A DNA stretch of 64,000 nt from CAWFKW01 sp963816535 (lineage in GTDB: Bacteria > Bacteroidota > Ignavibacteria > Tepidaquicellales > OLB5), in the NCBI GenBank assembly GCA_963816535.1, contig CAWFKW010000008.1, positions 182,942-246,941 on the forward strand. Direction: 5' to 3'. Below the pieces are notes generated by a model that searched no databases, was not told the origin of the DNA, and worked only from the letters and a program-made list of their open reading frames with translations. Shown here one piece after another: positions 16,904 through 25,602 of the stretch. The first letter of the stretch is position 1. Each line of letters opens with the position of its first letter. Made by a program: the position numbers and the translations under genes.

Positions 16904-17728
16904 TTATTTTCTTCTCTTTACTATAAACTTATTTGAAGTATTTTTCTTCTTCCTGGTCTTATATCCTTTTGCGGGGATTCCCCACGGACTAACCGGGTGA
17001 CCGCCTCCTGATGTCTTTCCTTCGCCGCCGCCCATTGGGTGATCGACCGGGTTCATCGCGACGCCTCTTACTTTTGGCCTTCTGCCCAGCCATCTCATTC
17101 TGCCGGCCTTTCCGTAGCTGATATTCTCATGTTCAAGGTTGCTGACTACTCCAATAGTAGCTTTGCATGTATTCAAGATCATTCTGACCTCGCCTGAGGG
17201 AAGCTTAACCTGCGTATAATTATCTTCTTTGGAAACTACTATGCAGGAACTCCCTGCGCTTCTCGCAAGCTGTCCGCCCTTGCCGGGCTTCAGCTCCAGA
17301 TTGTGCACAAAAGTACCAAGAGGAATCTTTCCGATTGGCATCGTATTTCCGGGCTGAATATCGGCATCATCGCTGGCTATAATAGTAGCGCCTACTTTTA
17401 AGCTATCCGGCGCAACAATGTACCTGATCTCGCCGTCTGTATATTTGATGAGAGCAATTCTTGCGGTTCTATTCGGGTCGTATTCAATCGATTCGACCTT
17501 CCCTTCAATGCCGGTTTTCTCTCTTTTGAAATCGACGATCCTGTACATTCTCTTATGTCCGCCGCCGCGCCTTCTTGAAGTAATTCTTCCGGTATTGTTT
17601 CGTCCGCCGGATTTTTTGAGCGGTTTAAGCAATGATTTTTCCGGCGTTGACTTGGTAATTTCTTCAAATGAAGAAATTGTGTAATACCTCGTTGCCGGGG
17701 TCATCGGTTTTAATTTCTTTAATGCCAT
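16904..17728 (-). CDS. rplB: 50S ribosomal protein L2
   Basis: This 274-aa L2 has the SH3-like and OB domains and the catalytically important C-terminal region AMNPVDHPMGGGEGKTSGGGHPVSPWG, near-universal in L2. It is the first gene of this ribosomal block and has its own promoter 93-123 bp upstream. Normally rplW precedes it directly. Here rplW is about 19.5 kb away on the same strand. Confidence 0.97.
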   Translation of the reverse strand: MALKKLKPMTPATRYYTISSFEEITKSTPEKSLLKPLKKSGGRNNTGRITSRRRGGGHKRMYRIVDFKREKTGIEGKVESIEYDPNRTARIALIKYTDGEIRYIVAPDSLKVGATIIASDDADIQPGNTMPIGKIPLGTFVHNLELKPGKGGQLARSAGSSCIVVSKEDNYTQVKLPSGEVRMILNTCKATIGVVSNLEHENISYGKAGRMRWLGRRPKVRGVAMNPVDHPMGGGEGKTSGGGHPVSPWGIPAKGYKTRKKKNTSNKFIVKRRK

Positions 17729-17820
17729 CTATCTATACGATTTGGAAAATACTTATCCTTAAAAAATAAGAAACTCTTAAAATTGTGCGAAATTGATTGG
17801 AAAAATCGCGGCACAGAATA

Positions 17821-17851
17821 CAAATATAGCAAAATGAGGGGTTAATGTCAA
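17821..17851 (-). promoter_or_regulatory. Promoter for the rplB-led ribosomal operon
   Basis: On the minus strand TTGACA (17846-17851) and TATATTTG (17821-17828) are separated by exactly 17 bp. This combines a consensus -35 box with the Bacteroidota TAnnTTTG -7 box. It predicts a leader of about 80 nt before rplB. The design matches the rpsL promoter at 44657-44687. The rest of the 278-bp gap (17729-18006) holds nothing else I recognise. Confidence 0.75.
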
Positions 17852-18006
17852 TGTACTGAATTATGGAAACTGGTAAGCTAAGTTATTTATATTGGGTATA
17901 GTTAAGAAAAATAGAGCAGTCCTTGGTTCAGATGGCCTTCGGGATAGCTAAAAGAGGCCGGATTTGACCGACCCTTTGAAATTTCATTCAATATGAAAGA
18001 AATTTA

Positions 18007-18936
18007 TTATTTTAATAGAACCAACTTCTTAGTTTCAACAAAATCCCCCCCCTTCAGCCTATAAAAATAAATCCCGCTTGGAAAATTTACCGCCTGCCAC
18101 TCTGTTTCAAAAGTCCCGGCTTTCAATTCTTCATTTACCAAAGTCATAACTTCCCGCCCAAGTTCATCGTAAATAATCAATTTGATTAATGATGATTTTG
18201 GTACATCAAACTTAATTGTTGTTGAAGGGTTAAATGGATTAGGATAATTTTGATATAATAAAAACTTGTTTGGTGTTAAATTTGAAATTTGCCGTATTCC
18301 CGTCAAATAGACAGTTGTATCACCGTATACAATGTTATCGATAACGCATCCTGTTAATGTGTACCTAGTCCAATTATATCCAAAAGTCCCGGACCCGCCA
18401 CCTTCATATATCATAAGACCGAATTTTTGAGAGTATACCCTATAATAATAAAGGTAATGGATACCACCATTATAAGAAGACATAACTTTTCTTGAAACTT
18501 CCGAAATCCCAAAGCAAACAACGTTAGCAGTATCAGTGCATGTGTTTAAGTAACTGTTACAGAAATGCACAGAGTCATTATATCTAACCCAAAGGCTATC
18601 TACAAGACTTTCATGAATATAATTGTTACAATTTATGCTTGAATCAAACTTTAGAAATCTGCCCGTTAAAGTATCAAATCTATACCTATCGTTAGACCCA
18701 TTCCCCAACGGGAAATTACCAATTGTAAAATATCTCTTTGAATTCAAAACAGAATCTCTTGTAATCAAACTCCTTACATATGAGGAATCGTATACGTAAG
18801 GATTTGACGAGAAAGTAGTCATTTTAAAAACAAATACATTCCCCACTTTAAGCGGATAACCAGTTATCTTATTCTGAGGATATAATTGAAAGTATGTAGA
18901 AAGAAAAATTAACGCAGCAAAAATAATCGGTTTCAT
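18007..18936 (-). CDS. Secreted protein with T9SS type A sorting domain
   Basis: The protein has an N-terminal signal peptide (MKPIIFAALIFLSTYF) and about 200 residues rich in Tyr, Asn and Ser that I do not recognise. The C-terminal sorting domain of about 80 residues has YQNYPNPFNPSTTIKF, YDELGREV and FPSGIYFYRL and ends VLLK. The T9SS tail directs export across the outer membrane. The frame opens at 18948, but GGAG sits six bases before the ATG at 18936, so that start is preferred. It is convergent with nothing and lies between the rplB promoter and the ClpB C-terminal half. Confidence 0.85.
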   Translation of the reverse strand: MKPIIFAALIFLSTYFQLYPQNKITGYPLKVGNVFVFKMTTFSSNPYVYDSSYVRSLITRDSVLNSKRYFTIGNFPLGNGSNDRYRFDTLTGRFLKFDSSINCNNYIHESLVDSLWVRYNDSVHFCNSYLNTCTDTANVVCFGISEVSRKVMSSYNGGIHYLYYYRVYSQKFGLMIYEGGGSGTFGYNWTRYTLTGCVIDNIVYGDTTVYLTGIRQISNLTPNKFLLYQNYPNPFNPSTTIKFDVPKSSLIKLIIYDELGREVMTLVNEELKAGTFETEWQAVNFPSGIYFYRLKGGDFVETKKLVLLK

Positions 18937-18992
18937 GGTAGTCTCCATATAAGTTGTAACTTGTAAAATAATTAGTTTATGAAGATACAGTA

Positions 18993-19000
18993 CAAAAATA
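18993..19000 (-). promoter_or_regulatory. TAnnTTTG -7 element before the T9SS protein gene
   Basis: TATTTTTG on the minus strand lies about 57 bp before the chosen start at 18936. No convincing -35 box sits 17-20 bp upstream. Support is limited to the -7 match in A+T-rich DNA. Confidence 0.3.
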
Positions 19001-19031
19001 ACATATCGGGTTATAAAAAACTATGATTTTT

Positions 19032-19049
19032 ATCATGTTTAAACATGAT
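19032..19049. promoter_or_regulatory. 18-bp perfect palindrome upstream of the T9SS protein gene
   Basis: ATCATGTTTAAACATGAT is its own reverse complement. It lies 36 bp behind the stop of the ClpB C-terminal half and about 30 bp upstream of the -7 element of the next gene. There is no T tract, so an operator is more likely than a terminator. The regulator is unknown. Confidence 0.35.
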
Positions 19050-19085
19050 GAATCCCACTATGTGTTAAAAATAAGGAAGGAATAA

Positions 19086-20417
19086 CTACTTTTTCTTAAA
19101 CTCAAACTTCCCGGAATCTGTTACATTAACAGTAACTTTGTCTCCGGGCAGGATTTCGCCGGAAAGGATTTTTTCTGCAAGAGCATTGGTTACATGATTT
19201 TGTATTGTTCGCTTCAACGGACGGGCGCCAAAAGTAATGTCATATCCAAGCTTGGCAAGCCAGTCTTTGGCATCATTATCAACTGTTAATTTAATGTCAT
19301 TATTCTTCTCAAGCATTTCAATAATTTTCTCAAGCTGTATATCGACAATCTGCCTTAGCTCGCTGGTCATCAATGGCTTAAACATTATTACTTCATCTAT
19401 ACGGTTCAGGATTTCGGGCCTGATGTTAGCTCTCAGCATCTCAAATAAATTTTCCCTTAGCTCATATAAAACTGAGTCGCGGTTTTCACCCGTAATGCTT
19501 TGCAGCCGTTCCTGGATTAAATGCGAGCCAAGATTGGATGTCATAATGATTATTGTATTCTTAAAGTTCACGGTCTTGCCTTGTGAATCGGTAAGCATAC
19601 CATCATCTAATACCTGCAATAAAATATTAAACACATCAGGATGCGCTTTTTCAATTTCATCAAGCAGTACAACGCTGTATGGTTTGCGTCTTACAGCTTC
19701 GGTAAGCTGCCCGCCTTCTTCATAACCAACATATCCCGGCGGCGCGCCTATTAACCTGCTGACTGAAAACTTCTCCATGTATTCGCTCATATCAATTCTA
19801 ATCATGTTATGCTCATCATCAAACAGGAACTCGGCAAGAGCTTTTGCTAGCTCAGTTTTTCCCACGCCGGTTGTTCCAAGAAAAATAAACGAACCGATTG
19901 GGCGCGCCGAATCCTGCAATCCCGCGCGGCTTCGGCGTATCGCATTTGCTACCGCGCTGATCGCTTCATCCTGTCCGATGACACGCTTATGCAAATTAGA
20001 TTCAATCAGCAGAAGCTTCTCCCTTTCGCCTTCAAGCATCTTGGTCACGGGAATACCTGTCCATTTAGCTACTATCTCCGCAATATCTTCTGCGTCAACT
20101 TCCTCCTTCAGCATCTTCCTTGTCTTTTGAAGCTCGTTGAGTTTATTCGATTTTTCTTCAATGCTTTTTTGCACTTCAATAAGTCTGCCGTAACGTATCT
20201 CTGCCACTTTCCCCAGGTCGCCCTTGCGCTCGTAGTTGTCGGCCTCTGTCTTAAGGTTTTCCAATTCGCCTTTCATTGACCTGATATCTGAGATCAGCTC
20301 TTTCTCAAGCAGCCAGTGAGCCTTAAGTTCATCACGCTCTGTTGAAAGTTCGGCGATTTCTTTTTCAATGTCTCTTAATCTTAAAACTGTCGGGTTTTCT
20401 TTTTTTTCTTTTGCCAT
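19086..20417 (-). CDS. clpB: ClpB C-terminal half (part of middle domain, second AAA+ module)
   Basis: This 443-aa protein starts MAKEKKENPTVLRLRDIEKE, inside the ClpB middle coiled coil. It runs on through the coiled coil (to about residue 105) to the second AAA+ module: Walker A GTTGVGKT (181-188), Walker B VVLLDE (249-254), pore loop GYVGYEEGG and the C-terminal D2 small domain (ARPLKRTIQNHV). Family knowledge: ClpB/Hsp104 disaggregases are single chains of about 860 aa. Here the N-terminal half is a separate gene at 25603-26919. Together they give 881 aa, so no domain is lost. An AGGAGG lies about 14 bases before the ATG, further than ideal. An in-frame stop lies 10 codons upstream, so this is a true separate frame. 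Confidence 0.9.
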   Translation of the reverse strand: MAKEKKENPTVLRLRDIEKEIAELSTERDELKAHWLLEKELISDIRSMKGELENLKTEADNYERKGDLGKVAEIRYGRLIEVQKSIEEKSNKLNELQKTRKMLKEEVDAEDIAEIVAKWTGIPVTKMLEGEREKLLLIESNLHKRVIGQDEAISAVANAIRRSRAGLQDSARPIGSFIFLGTTGVGKTELAKALAEFLFDDEHNMIRIDMSEYMEKFSVSRLIGAPPGYVGYEEGGQLTEAVRRKPYSVVLLDEIEKAHPDVFNILLQVLDDGMLTDSQGKTVNFKNTIIIMTSNLGSHLIQERLQSITGENRDSVLYELRENLFEMLRANIRPEILNRIDEVIMFKPLMTSELRQIVDIQLEKIIEMLEKNNDIKLTVDNDAKDWLAKLGYDITFGARPLKRTIQNHVTNALAEKILSGEILPGDKVTVNVTDSGKFEFKKK

Positions 20418-20574
20418 ATTCAGGTATTTCGCCTCCTCATCGGCTTAATATTATCACGTTTCGAGGGGTGCAGTTTGCAGTTTAATTGTTGCAAAAATTT
20501 TCATAACTTCGTTGATTCAATGTAAGTTAAATGCAATATTGTAAAAAAAACATCAATTTTCTATTGTTTAAATA

Positions 20575-22185
20575 TTGAGCGCCAAAAGTAAAGTTAAGTC
20601 TGTTCAGGCTTCCAAACCTGCTAAAAACCAGGGTTCCGTTAAGCCTTTAGACGATATTGTATCGAAATATTTCTGGCTCATCATACCGGTTCTGACCGTA
20701 TTATACTTCCTTTATAAAAACATTTCCGTAGGGTTTTACCAGGACGACGAGATTGCGCAATATATCAACATGATAAACTTCTGGCATGACCCATCCGTTA
20801 TACTCGGCAATTTCGCTAAACCCGGTTATAAAATCTTAACCGTAGTCCCCGCCTATTTCGGATACAACTACGTGCTGATACTCAACTCATTCATATCGGC
20901 TTCTACCGTATATTTAACTTACGTTCTGCTAAAGACATACAAGATCAATTATGCCGCAGTCGGAGCGCTGCTTCTGGCAACACAGCCAATGTTTCTTGAA
21001 CTTTCATTCAGGTCATATTCCGAGATTTTTGCTTCGTTCTGTTTTGTTTTGTTTCTTATACTTTACAAAAAGGAAAAATTCTTCTTAAGCGCGGCGCTGC
21101 TGGGTTTCATTTTTACCATCCGCCAGGAGAGCGCGCTGCTGATGATTGTTATGGCGATACTTTTCATAAGGGATAAGAGATACAAAGATATACTGGCGAT
21201 GGCAATTTTCCCTGTTATCTATACGGTTCTGGGGTACCTTAAAACCGGAGATGTATTTTACATTATTACCGAAATGCGGGCAGTAGCCGGATTGAATTAC
21301 AAGTCGCAGGGACTTATGCATTATTTTAGAGTTTATATTTTTATTGTGGGCCCTGTTTGCCTATCGCTTTTCCTGCTGGGGTTTTTTGGATTCTTTAAAG
21401 ACCTGAAAAATTATAAAAAATATATTGCCGACTACTTTTTGCCGTACGTGATATTCGTCACAATATTTGTCACCCAGATGCTGACAATGATAAACGACGG
21501 CCCAAATCCCGGCAACTGGAGATACCTGCTTCACATTTCACCGATATGTGCGTTCTTTGCAACACTTGGCTTGAACAATCTTGCCGAAAGCGGCTTCAAA
21601 AAAATCAACTATTACATCACAGGTATTTTTGCTGTTTTGGTCCTGTTGTTTTTATCAAGAGCGACTGATGGCTTTATTCTGCTGGAGCAAACTGATTACA
21701 CTAAACTGATTTTTGTATTATTATTTCTTGTTCTGTCAGCGGCGTTATGGTCTAATTCAAAATTTGATTACTTAAATAAGCTCTCAGTTTTGCTTGTTAT
21801 ACTGGCGGCGCTTCACTTATATTTTGGCGTGCAGCCCCGCAAGCTTTCGCCTGAGAATATTGCTGTAAAAGAGACGGCCGACTATGTTGCCGGCATTAAC
21901 GGAATTAACAACAGGGAAAAGCTCTCAAACCATACAATGATCCAGTTTTACTCTCCCTCGTACAGAGCTGACCCTCTGACGTTTAAGAGGCTCGATTCCA
22001 AAGAGCTTGCTGCGGCGCCTAAAGGTACAATTATTATTTGGGATTCACATTACAGTTACAGGCCTGAATTCAAGAATGACGTGAAGCTGGAAACAATCAG
22101 AACCGATTCAGCCCAATATAAACTGCTAAAAGAATTTGTTTCAACAGATAAGAGGTTTGGGTCGTTTGTTTTCGAAAAAGAATAA
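20575..22185 (+). CDS. Multi-pass membrane GT-C type glycosyltransferase (PMT-like), predicted
   Basis: This 536-aa protein has about ten hydrophobic segments between residues 30 and 410. An acidic motif YQDDE (residues 55-59) after the first segment is typical of GT-C lipid-linked glycosyltransferases such as dolichyl-phosphate-mannose mannosyltransferases. A soluble C-terminal domain of about 120 residues follows. The assigned start is TTG with no clear ribosome binding site, so the N-terminus is uncertain. It leads a four-gene plus-strand cassette (epimerase, GT2, histidine kinase) placed inside clpB. The substrate is unknown; transfer of a polyprenyl-linked sugar is an inference from the GT2 neighbour. 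Confidence 0.65.
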   Translation: MSAKSKVKSVQASKPAKNQGSVKPLDDIVSKYFWLIIPVLTVLYFLYKNISVGFYQDDEIAQYINMINFWHDPSVILGNFAKPGYKILTVVPAYFGYNYVLILNSFISASTVYLTYVLLKTYKINYAAVGALLLATQPMFLELSFRSYSEIFASFCFVLFLILYKKEKFFLSAALLGFIFTIRQESALLMIVMAILFIRDKRYKDILAMAIFPVIYTVLGYLKTGDVFYIITEMRAVAGLNYKSQGLMHYFRVYIFIVGPVCLSLFLLGFFGFFKDLKNYKKYIADYFLPYVIFVTIFVTQMLTMINDGPNPGNWRYLLHISPICAFFATLGLNNLAESGFKKINYYITGIFAVLVLLFLSRATDGFILLEQTDYTKLIFVLLFLVLSAALWSNSKFDYLNKLSVLLVILAALHLYFGVQPRKLSPENIAVKETADYVAGINGINNREKLSNHTMIQFYSPSYRADPLTFKRLDSKELAAAPKGTIIIWDSHYSYRPEFKNDVKLETIRTDSAQYKLLKEFVSTDKRFGSFVFEKE

Positions 22186-22194
22186 TAAAATATA

Positions 22195-23127
22195 ATGAAA
22201 GAAAACTGTATCATATACGGCGGCGCGGGATTTATAGGCTCTCATATCGCCGAGTGTCTCCTGGAAAACGGATATGATGTGACAATTTTCGACAAGATAA
22301 ATTCTTCAAAGAAAAATATTGCGCACATTCTGGATAAAATCAAATTCAGGGAAGGCGATTTCAACAACAAAGTTGACATAGTTAAATCGCTGAAAGGGAA
22401 TCATTACGTTATACATCTTGTAAGCTCTACGCTGCCGGCATCTTCGAACCTGAATCCGCTTTATGATATAGAAACCAATTTGGTTTCCTCGCTTATCCTG
22501 CTTGACGAATGCGTCAAACAGCATGTGAAGAAAGTTATTTTTATTTCTTCGGGCGGAACAATATACGGCAACCCCGTTAAGACGCCGATAACCGAGAATC
22601 ACCCGACTAATCCAACTTGTTCGTACGGAATTATTAAACTCACTATCGAGAAATATTTTGAGCTGTACCGCAGCCTAAAAGGACTTGATTATACTGTGCT
22701 CAGATTTTCAAACCCGTTTGGCGAAAGACAGAATCCCCATTTAGGCCAGGGCTTAATTGCCAGCCTTCTTTACAAAATAAAAAATAACCAGCCGATCGAA
22801 ATATGGGGAGACGGAAGGAACATAAGGGACTATTTCTACATCAAAGACGGGGTGAAAGCGGTCGCAAGAGCTCTGAAATATCATGGCCCGTACAAAACTT
22901 TTAATATCAGCCAAGGCAAGGGACTATCTATTAACCAAATACTCAGAAAATTCAAAATGACTCTTGGTATAGAGTTCGACGTGAAGCGCCTCCCCTCAAG
23001 AAAATTTGACGTTAAAGTTAATATTCTTGATAATTCGCTTGCTAAGAAGTATCTTAAATGGTCGCCTGAGACGAATTTTAACGCCGCGCTGAAAAACACA
23101 TGGAGATATGTAATAGATGACGAATAA
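22195..23127 (+). CDS. NAD-dependent sugar epimerase/dehydratase (GalE-like)
   Basis: This 310-aa extended short-chain dehydrogenase has the NAD-binding GGAGFIG (residues 9-15), an SSGG segment with the catalytic Ser (118-119) and the YxxxK pair Tyr144/Lys148. EIWGDGRNIRDYFYIKDGVKA is typical of UDP-glucose 4-epimerase and related nucleotide-sugar enzymes. It overlaps the next gene (GT2) by 11 bp, so the two are coupled. It probably makes a nucleotide sugar for cell-surface glycans. Exact substrate cannot be told from the sequence. Confidence 0.85.
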   Translation: MKENCIIYGGAGFIGSHIAECLLENGYDVTIFDKINSSKKNIAHILDKIKFREGDFNNKVDIVKSLKGNHYVIHLVSSTLPASSNLNPLYDIETNLVSSLILLDECVKQHVKKVIFISSGGTIYGNPVKTPITENHPTNPTCSYGIIKLTIEKYFELYRSLKGLDYTVLRFSNPFGERQNPHLGQGLIASLLYKIKNNQPIEIWGDGRNIRDYFYIKDGVKAVARALKYHGPYKTFNISQGKGLSINQILRKFKMTLGIEFDVKRLPSRKFDVKVNILDNSLAKKYLKWSPETNFNAALKNTWRYVIDDE

Positions 23128-23848
23128 AGATGTTACCCTCTCGGTATTTTTCCCTGCATATTACGACGAGAAAAATATTGGCAAGGTAGTCGATAAAGCA
23201 GTGGAGGTTCTGGAAGGGCTTGAGGTAAAAGATTATGAAGTCACAATAATCGAAGACGGAAGCCCCGATAAGACCGCCGAGGTGGCAGATGCGCTTGCGG
23301 CCAAACACAGTAAGGTTAGAGTTATTCACCATGAGAAGAACAAAGGCTATGGAGCGACGCTTCTTGAAGGATTTGTTTCTGCGAGATTTGATTATGTTTT
23401 TTATACCGACGGGGATAACCAGTTTGACCTTGAGGAGTTAAGGAAGTTTGTGGCGCTTGTGCCTTACACCGATATGGTTGTAGGTTACCGGAAAAAGAAA
23501 CAGTATTCAGCATATAGGAAGGTGACAAGCTTCGTTTATAACCAGATTCTCAAATGGGCGTTTGATATTGACTACATTGATATTGACTGCGCGTTCAAAA
23601 TAATAAAACGGGACCTGTTCGATAAAATTACAGTGTCAACTAAGGACGCGTTCATTGACGCAGAAATTCTGATCAAGGCGCATCTTCTCGGGTATAGTTC
23701 TACTGAGTTGAGCGTCACGCACCTGCCAAGGGTCGACGGCATATCGACCGCCGCAAGGCCGTCTATTATACTTAAGACTATGTACGAGATATACCAATAC
23801 AGGAAAGAGTACAAAAGAATTATGAATGAGCAGCGAAAAAACAAATAA
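23117..23848 (+). CDS. Family 2 glycosyltransferase, dolichyl-phosphate mannosyltransferase-like
   Basis: This 243-aa GT-A fold protein has EDGSPDKT (46-53), the metal-binding DGD (98-100) and the later motif DIDCAFKIIKRD. It has no clear membrane anchor, like DPM1-type synthases that load a sugar onto a polyprenyl phosphate. Such a product would feed the GT-C enzyme two genes upstream. It overlaps the epimerase by 11 bp and the histidine kinase by 23 bp, so the genes form one translational unit. Confidence 0.85.
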   Translation: MTNKDVTLSVFFPAYYDEKNIGKVVDKAVEVLEGLEVKDYEVTIIEDGSPDKTAEVADALAAKHSKVRVIHHEKNKGYGATLLEGFVSARFDYVFYTDGDNQFDLEELRKFVALVPYTDMVVGYRKKKQYSAYRKVTSFVYNQILKWAFDIDYIDIDCAFKIIKRDLFDKITVSTKDAFIDAEILIKAHLLGYSSTELSVTHLPRVDGISTAARPSIILKTMYEIYQYRKEYKRIMNEQRKNK

Positions 23849-25568
23849 GAAGCAGGTAAACGACCTCAAAGACATTATCACTCTGTTTTCCATCATCATT
23901 GTGATCCTGGTCGCTTCATCCATGCTTAACTTTTTTGACACCTTAAGAAATATTGCGGCTAATCCCGAGGGTTTCAGAATTGTGGAGCTGTTATTTGTAA
24001 TAGCGCTTTTTGCCATTGCATTTGCGATATTCTCGAGAAGAAGATGGCGCGAGGCCAAAGAAGAAATAGAATTGCGCGGCAGGGATATCGAAGAACTGCA
24101 GGATAACGTAAACAGGCTTAAGAGTACGGTGGATCTCTCACCAGATGCCATTGTTGTTATCAGCAAAGAGGGCAACATCATTTTTGTAAACCAGGCAGGC
24201 GTAGATATTCTTAGAGCTAAGGGCGAAGAAGAAATCCTTGGCAGGCACGTTGCGGATTTTGTGCATTTTTCCTTCAAGGATAAAGTTCTCAACCGGATCG
24301 AGGAGATGTCTAAATATATGAAAAAGGTTCCTGCTCTGGATATTGTGATTCGCAGAATAGACGCCACATATATCGATGTCAACGTGGCCTCTACGCCGGT
24401 TTCATACCATGCAATACCGCATATAATAACAATCATAAGAGATATTTCTGAAAGAAAGAAAAATGAGGAACTTAAGTCACAGTTAGCGTCAATAGTTTTG
24501 AATTCTTATGATGCAATTTATTCTACAGACCTTGACGGATTGCTTCAACGATGGAACCCGGGCGCGGAAAGGCTGTACGGTTACACAGAAAAGGAAGCCC
24601 TTGGCAGCAACATCAACATTATATATACGTCTGACATAAAACAAGAGGGGTCTTTCCTTCTCGAAAAGATAGCGAAAGGCGAGAAAGTGGATTCCTTTGA
24701 AACCAAAAGGATGCGTAAAGATAACACAATTATTGACGTTTCGATAACTGTTTCACCTATAATTGATGAGTCAGGTATTATTACGGGCGCATCGACCATT
24801 GCCAGGGATATTACATTCAAGAAGAAAGTTGAGGAAGAGCTGAGGCGCTATGCCGAAGAGCTTGCGCTTTCAAATGAAGAGCTGTACGTATTTTCCTACG
24901 CAGCGTCCCACGACCTGCAGGAACCTCTCAAAACCATCCAGGTTCTGCTTGAGCTGCTTAACAAAAAATATAAGAACAGGCTGGATGCTGAAACTTCGGA
25001 CGTGCTGCAATCTGCCGACGAAGGCGTGATCAGAATGTACAGGCTCATAACCGACTTCCTTATGTACTCACGCGTTGGTTCTGAAAGGGCCGTCATGGAA
25101 GTGGTTGATTGCAACGCGGCGGTTAAAGACGCTACGGCAAATCTTGAGATAGCGATAAAGGACAGCAAGGCCAAAATCAAACAGTTTTCCTTGCCGGAGA
25201 TATGGGGGAATTCGCTCCAGATAACTCAAGTATTCCAGAACCTGATGGGTAATGCAATAAAATACCAGGGCGAAGGAACGCCTCAGATAGTGATATCCGC
25301 TGAAAAGAAAAATGATATGTGGCAGTTCGCTGTTAAAGATAACGGTATTGGAATTGAGCAGTGGTTCTCTGAGAGGATATTCATAGTTTTCCAGAAGCTT
25401 CACGACCACAAGAAATACCCGGGTTCAGGAATAGGACTGGCTCTTTGCAAACGTGTGATAGAAAAACACGGCGGTAAGATATGGTTTGAATCCGAGGTTG
25501 GCAAAGGCACAACGTTCTTTTTCACTATGCCGGTATATAGCAAAAAGAAAAAGAAGTCTGCAGCTTAA
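23826..25568 (+). CDS. Membrane-bound PAS-PAS sensor histidine kinase
   Basis: This 580-aa kinase has two transmembrane helices (about 17-36 and 52-70), a short coiled coil, two PAS domains (about 95-210 and 215-335) and a dimerisation/phosphoacceptor segment with SHDLQEP (His362). The HATPase domain has an N box QNLMGN (471-476), G1 DNGIGI (505-510) and G2 GSGIGL. The phosphoacceptor resembles the phytochrome-like group. No response regulator gene is adjacent. Its start lies 23 bp inside the GT2 gene. Its stop is 34 bp from the stop of the ClpB N-terminal half, which is convergent. Confidence 0.9.
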   Translation: MSSEKTNKKQVNDLKDIITLFSIIIVILVASSMLNFFDTLRNIAANPEGFRIVELLFVIALFAIAFAIFSRRRWREAKEEIELRGRDIEELQDNVNRLKSTVDLSPDAIVVISKEGNIIFVNQAGVDILRAKGEEEILGRHVADFVHFSFKDKVLNRIEEMSKYMKKVPALDIVIRRIDATYIDVNVASTPVSYHAIPHIITIIRDISERKKNEELKSQLASIVLNSYDAIYSTDLDGLLQRWNPGAERLYGYTEKEALGSNINIIYTSDIKQEGSFLLEKIAKGEKVDSFETKRMRKDNTIIDVSITVSPIIDESGIITGASTIARDITFKKKVEEELRRYAEELALSNEELYVFSYAASHDLQEPLKTIQVLLELLNKKYKNRLDAETSDVLQSADEGVIRMYRLITDFLMYSRVGSERAVMEVVDCNAAVKDATANLEIAIKDSKAKIKQFSLPEIWGNSLQITQVFQNLMGNAIKYQGEGTPQIVISAEKKNDMWQFAVKDNGIGIEQWFSERIFIVFQKLHDHKKYPGSGIGLALCKRVIEKHGGKIWFESEVGKGTTFFFTMPVYSKKKKKSAA

Positions 25569-25602
25569 AAAAACCTCAAGCCAAAATCCGGCGAAAAGAT
25601 GA

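Noticed and set aside
20418..20574. Divergent promoters between the ClpB C-terminal half and the GT-C gene
   Set aside because: TTG-like and A+T-rich boxes exist on both strands but none has a good TAnnTTTG box at proper spacing.
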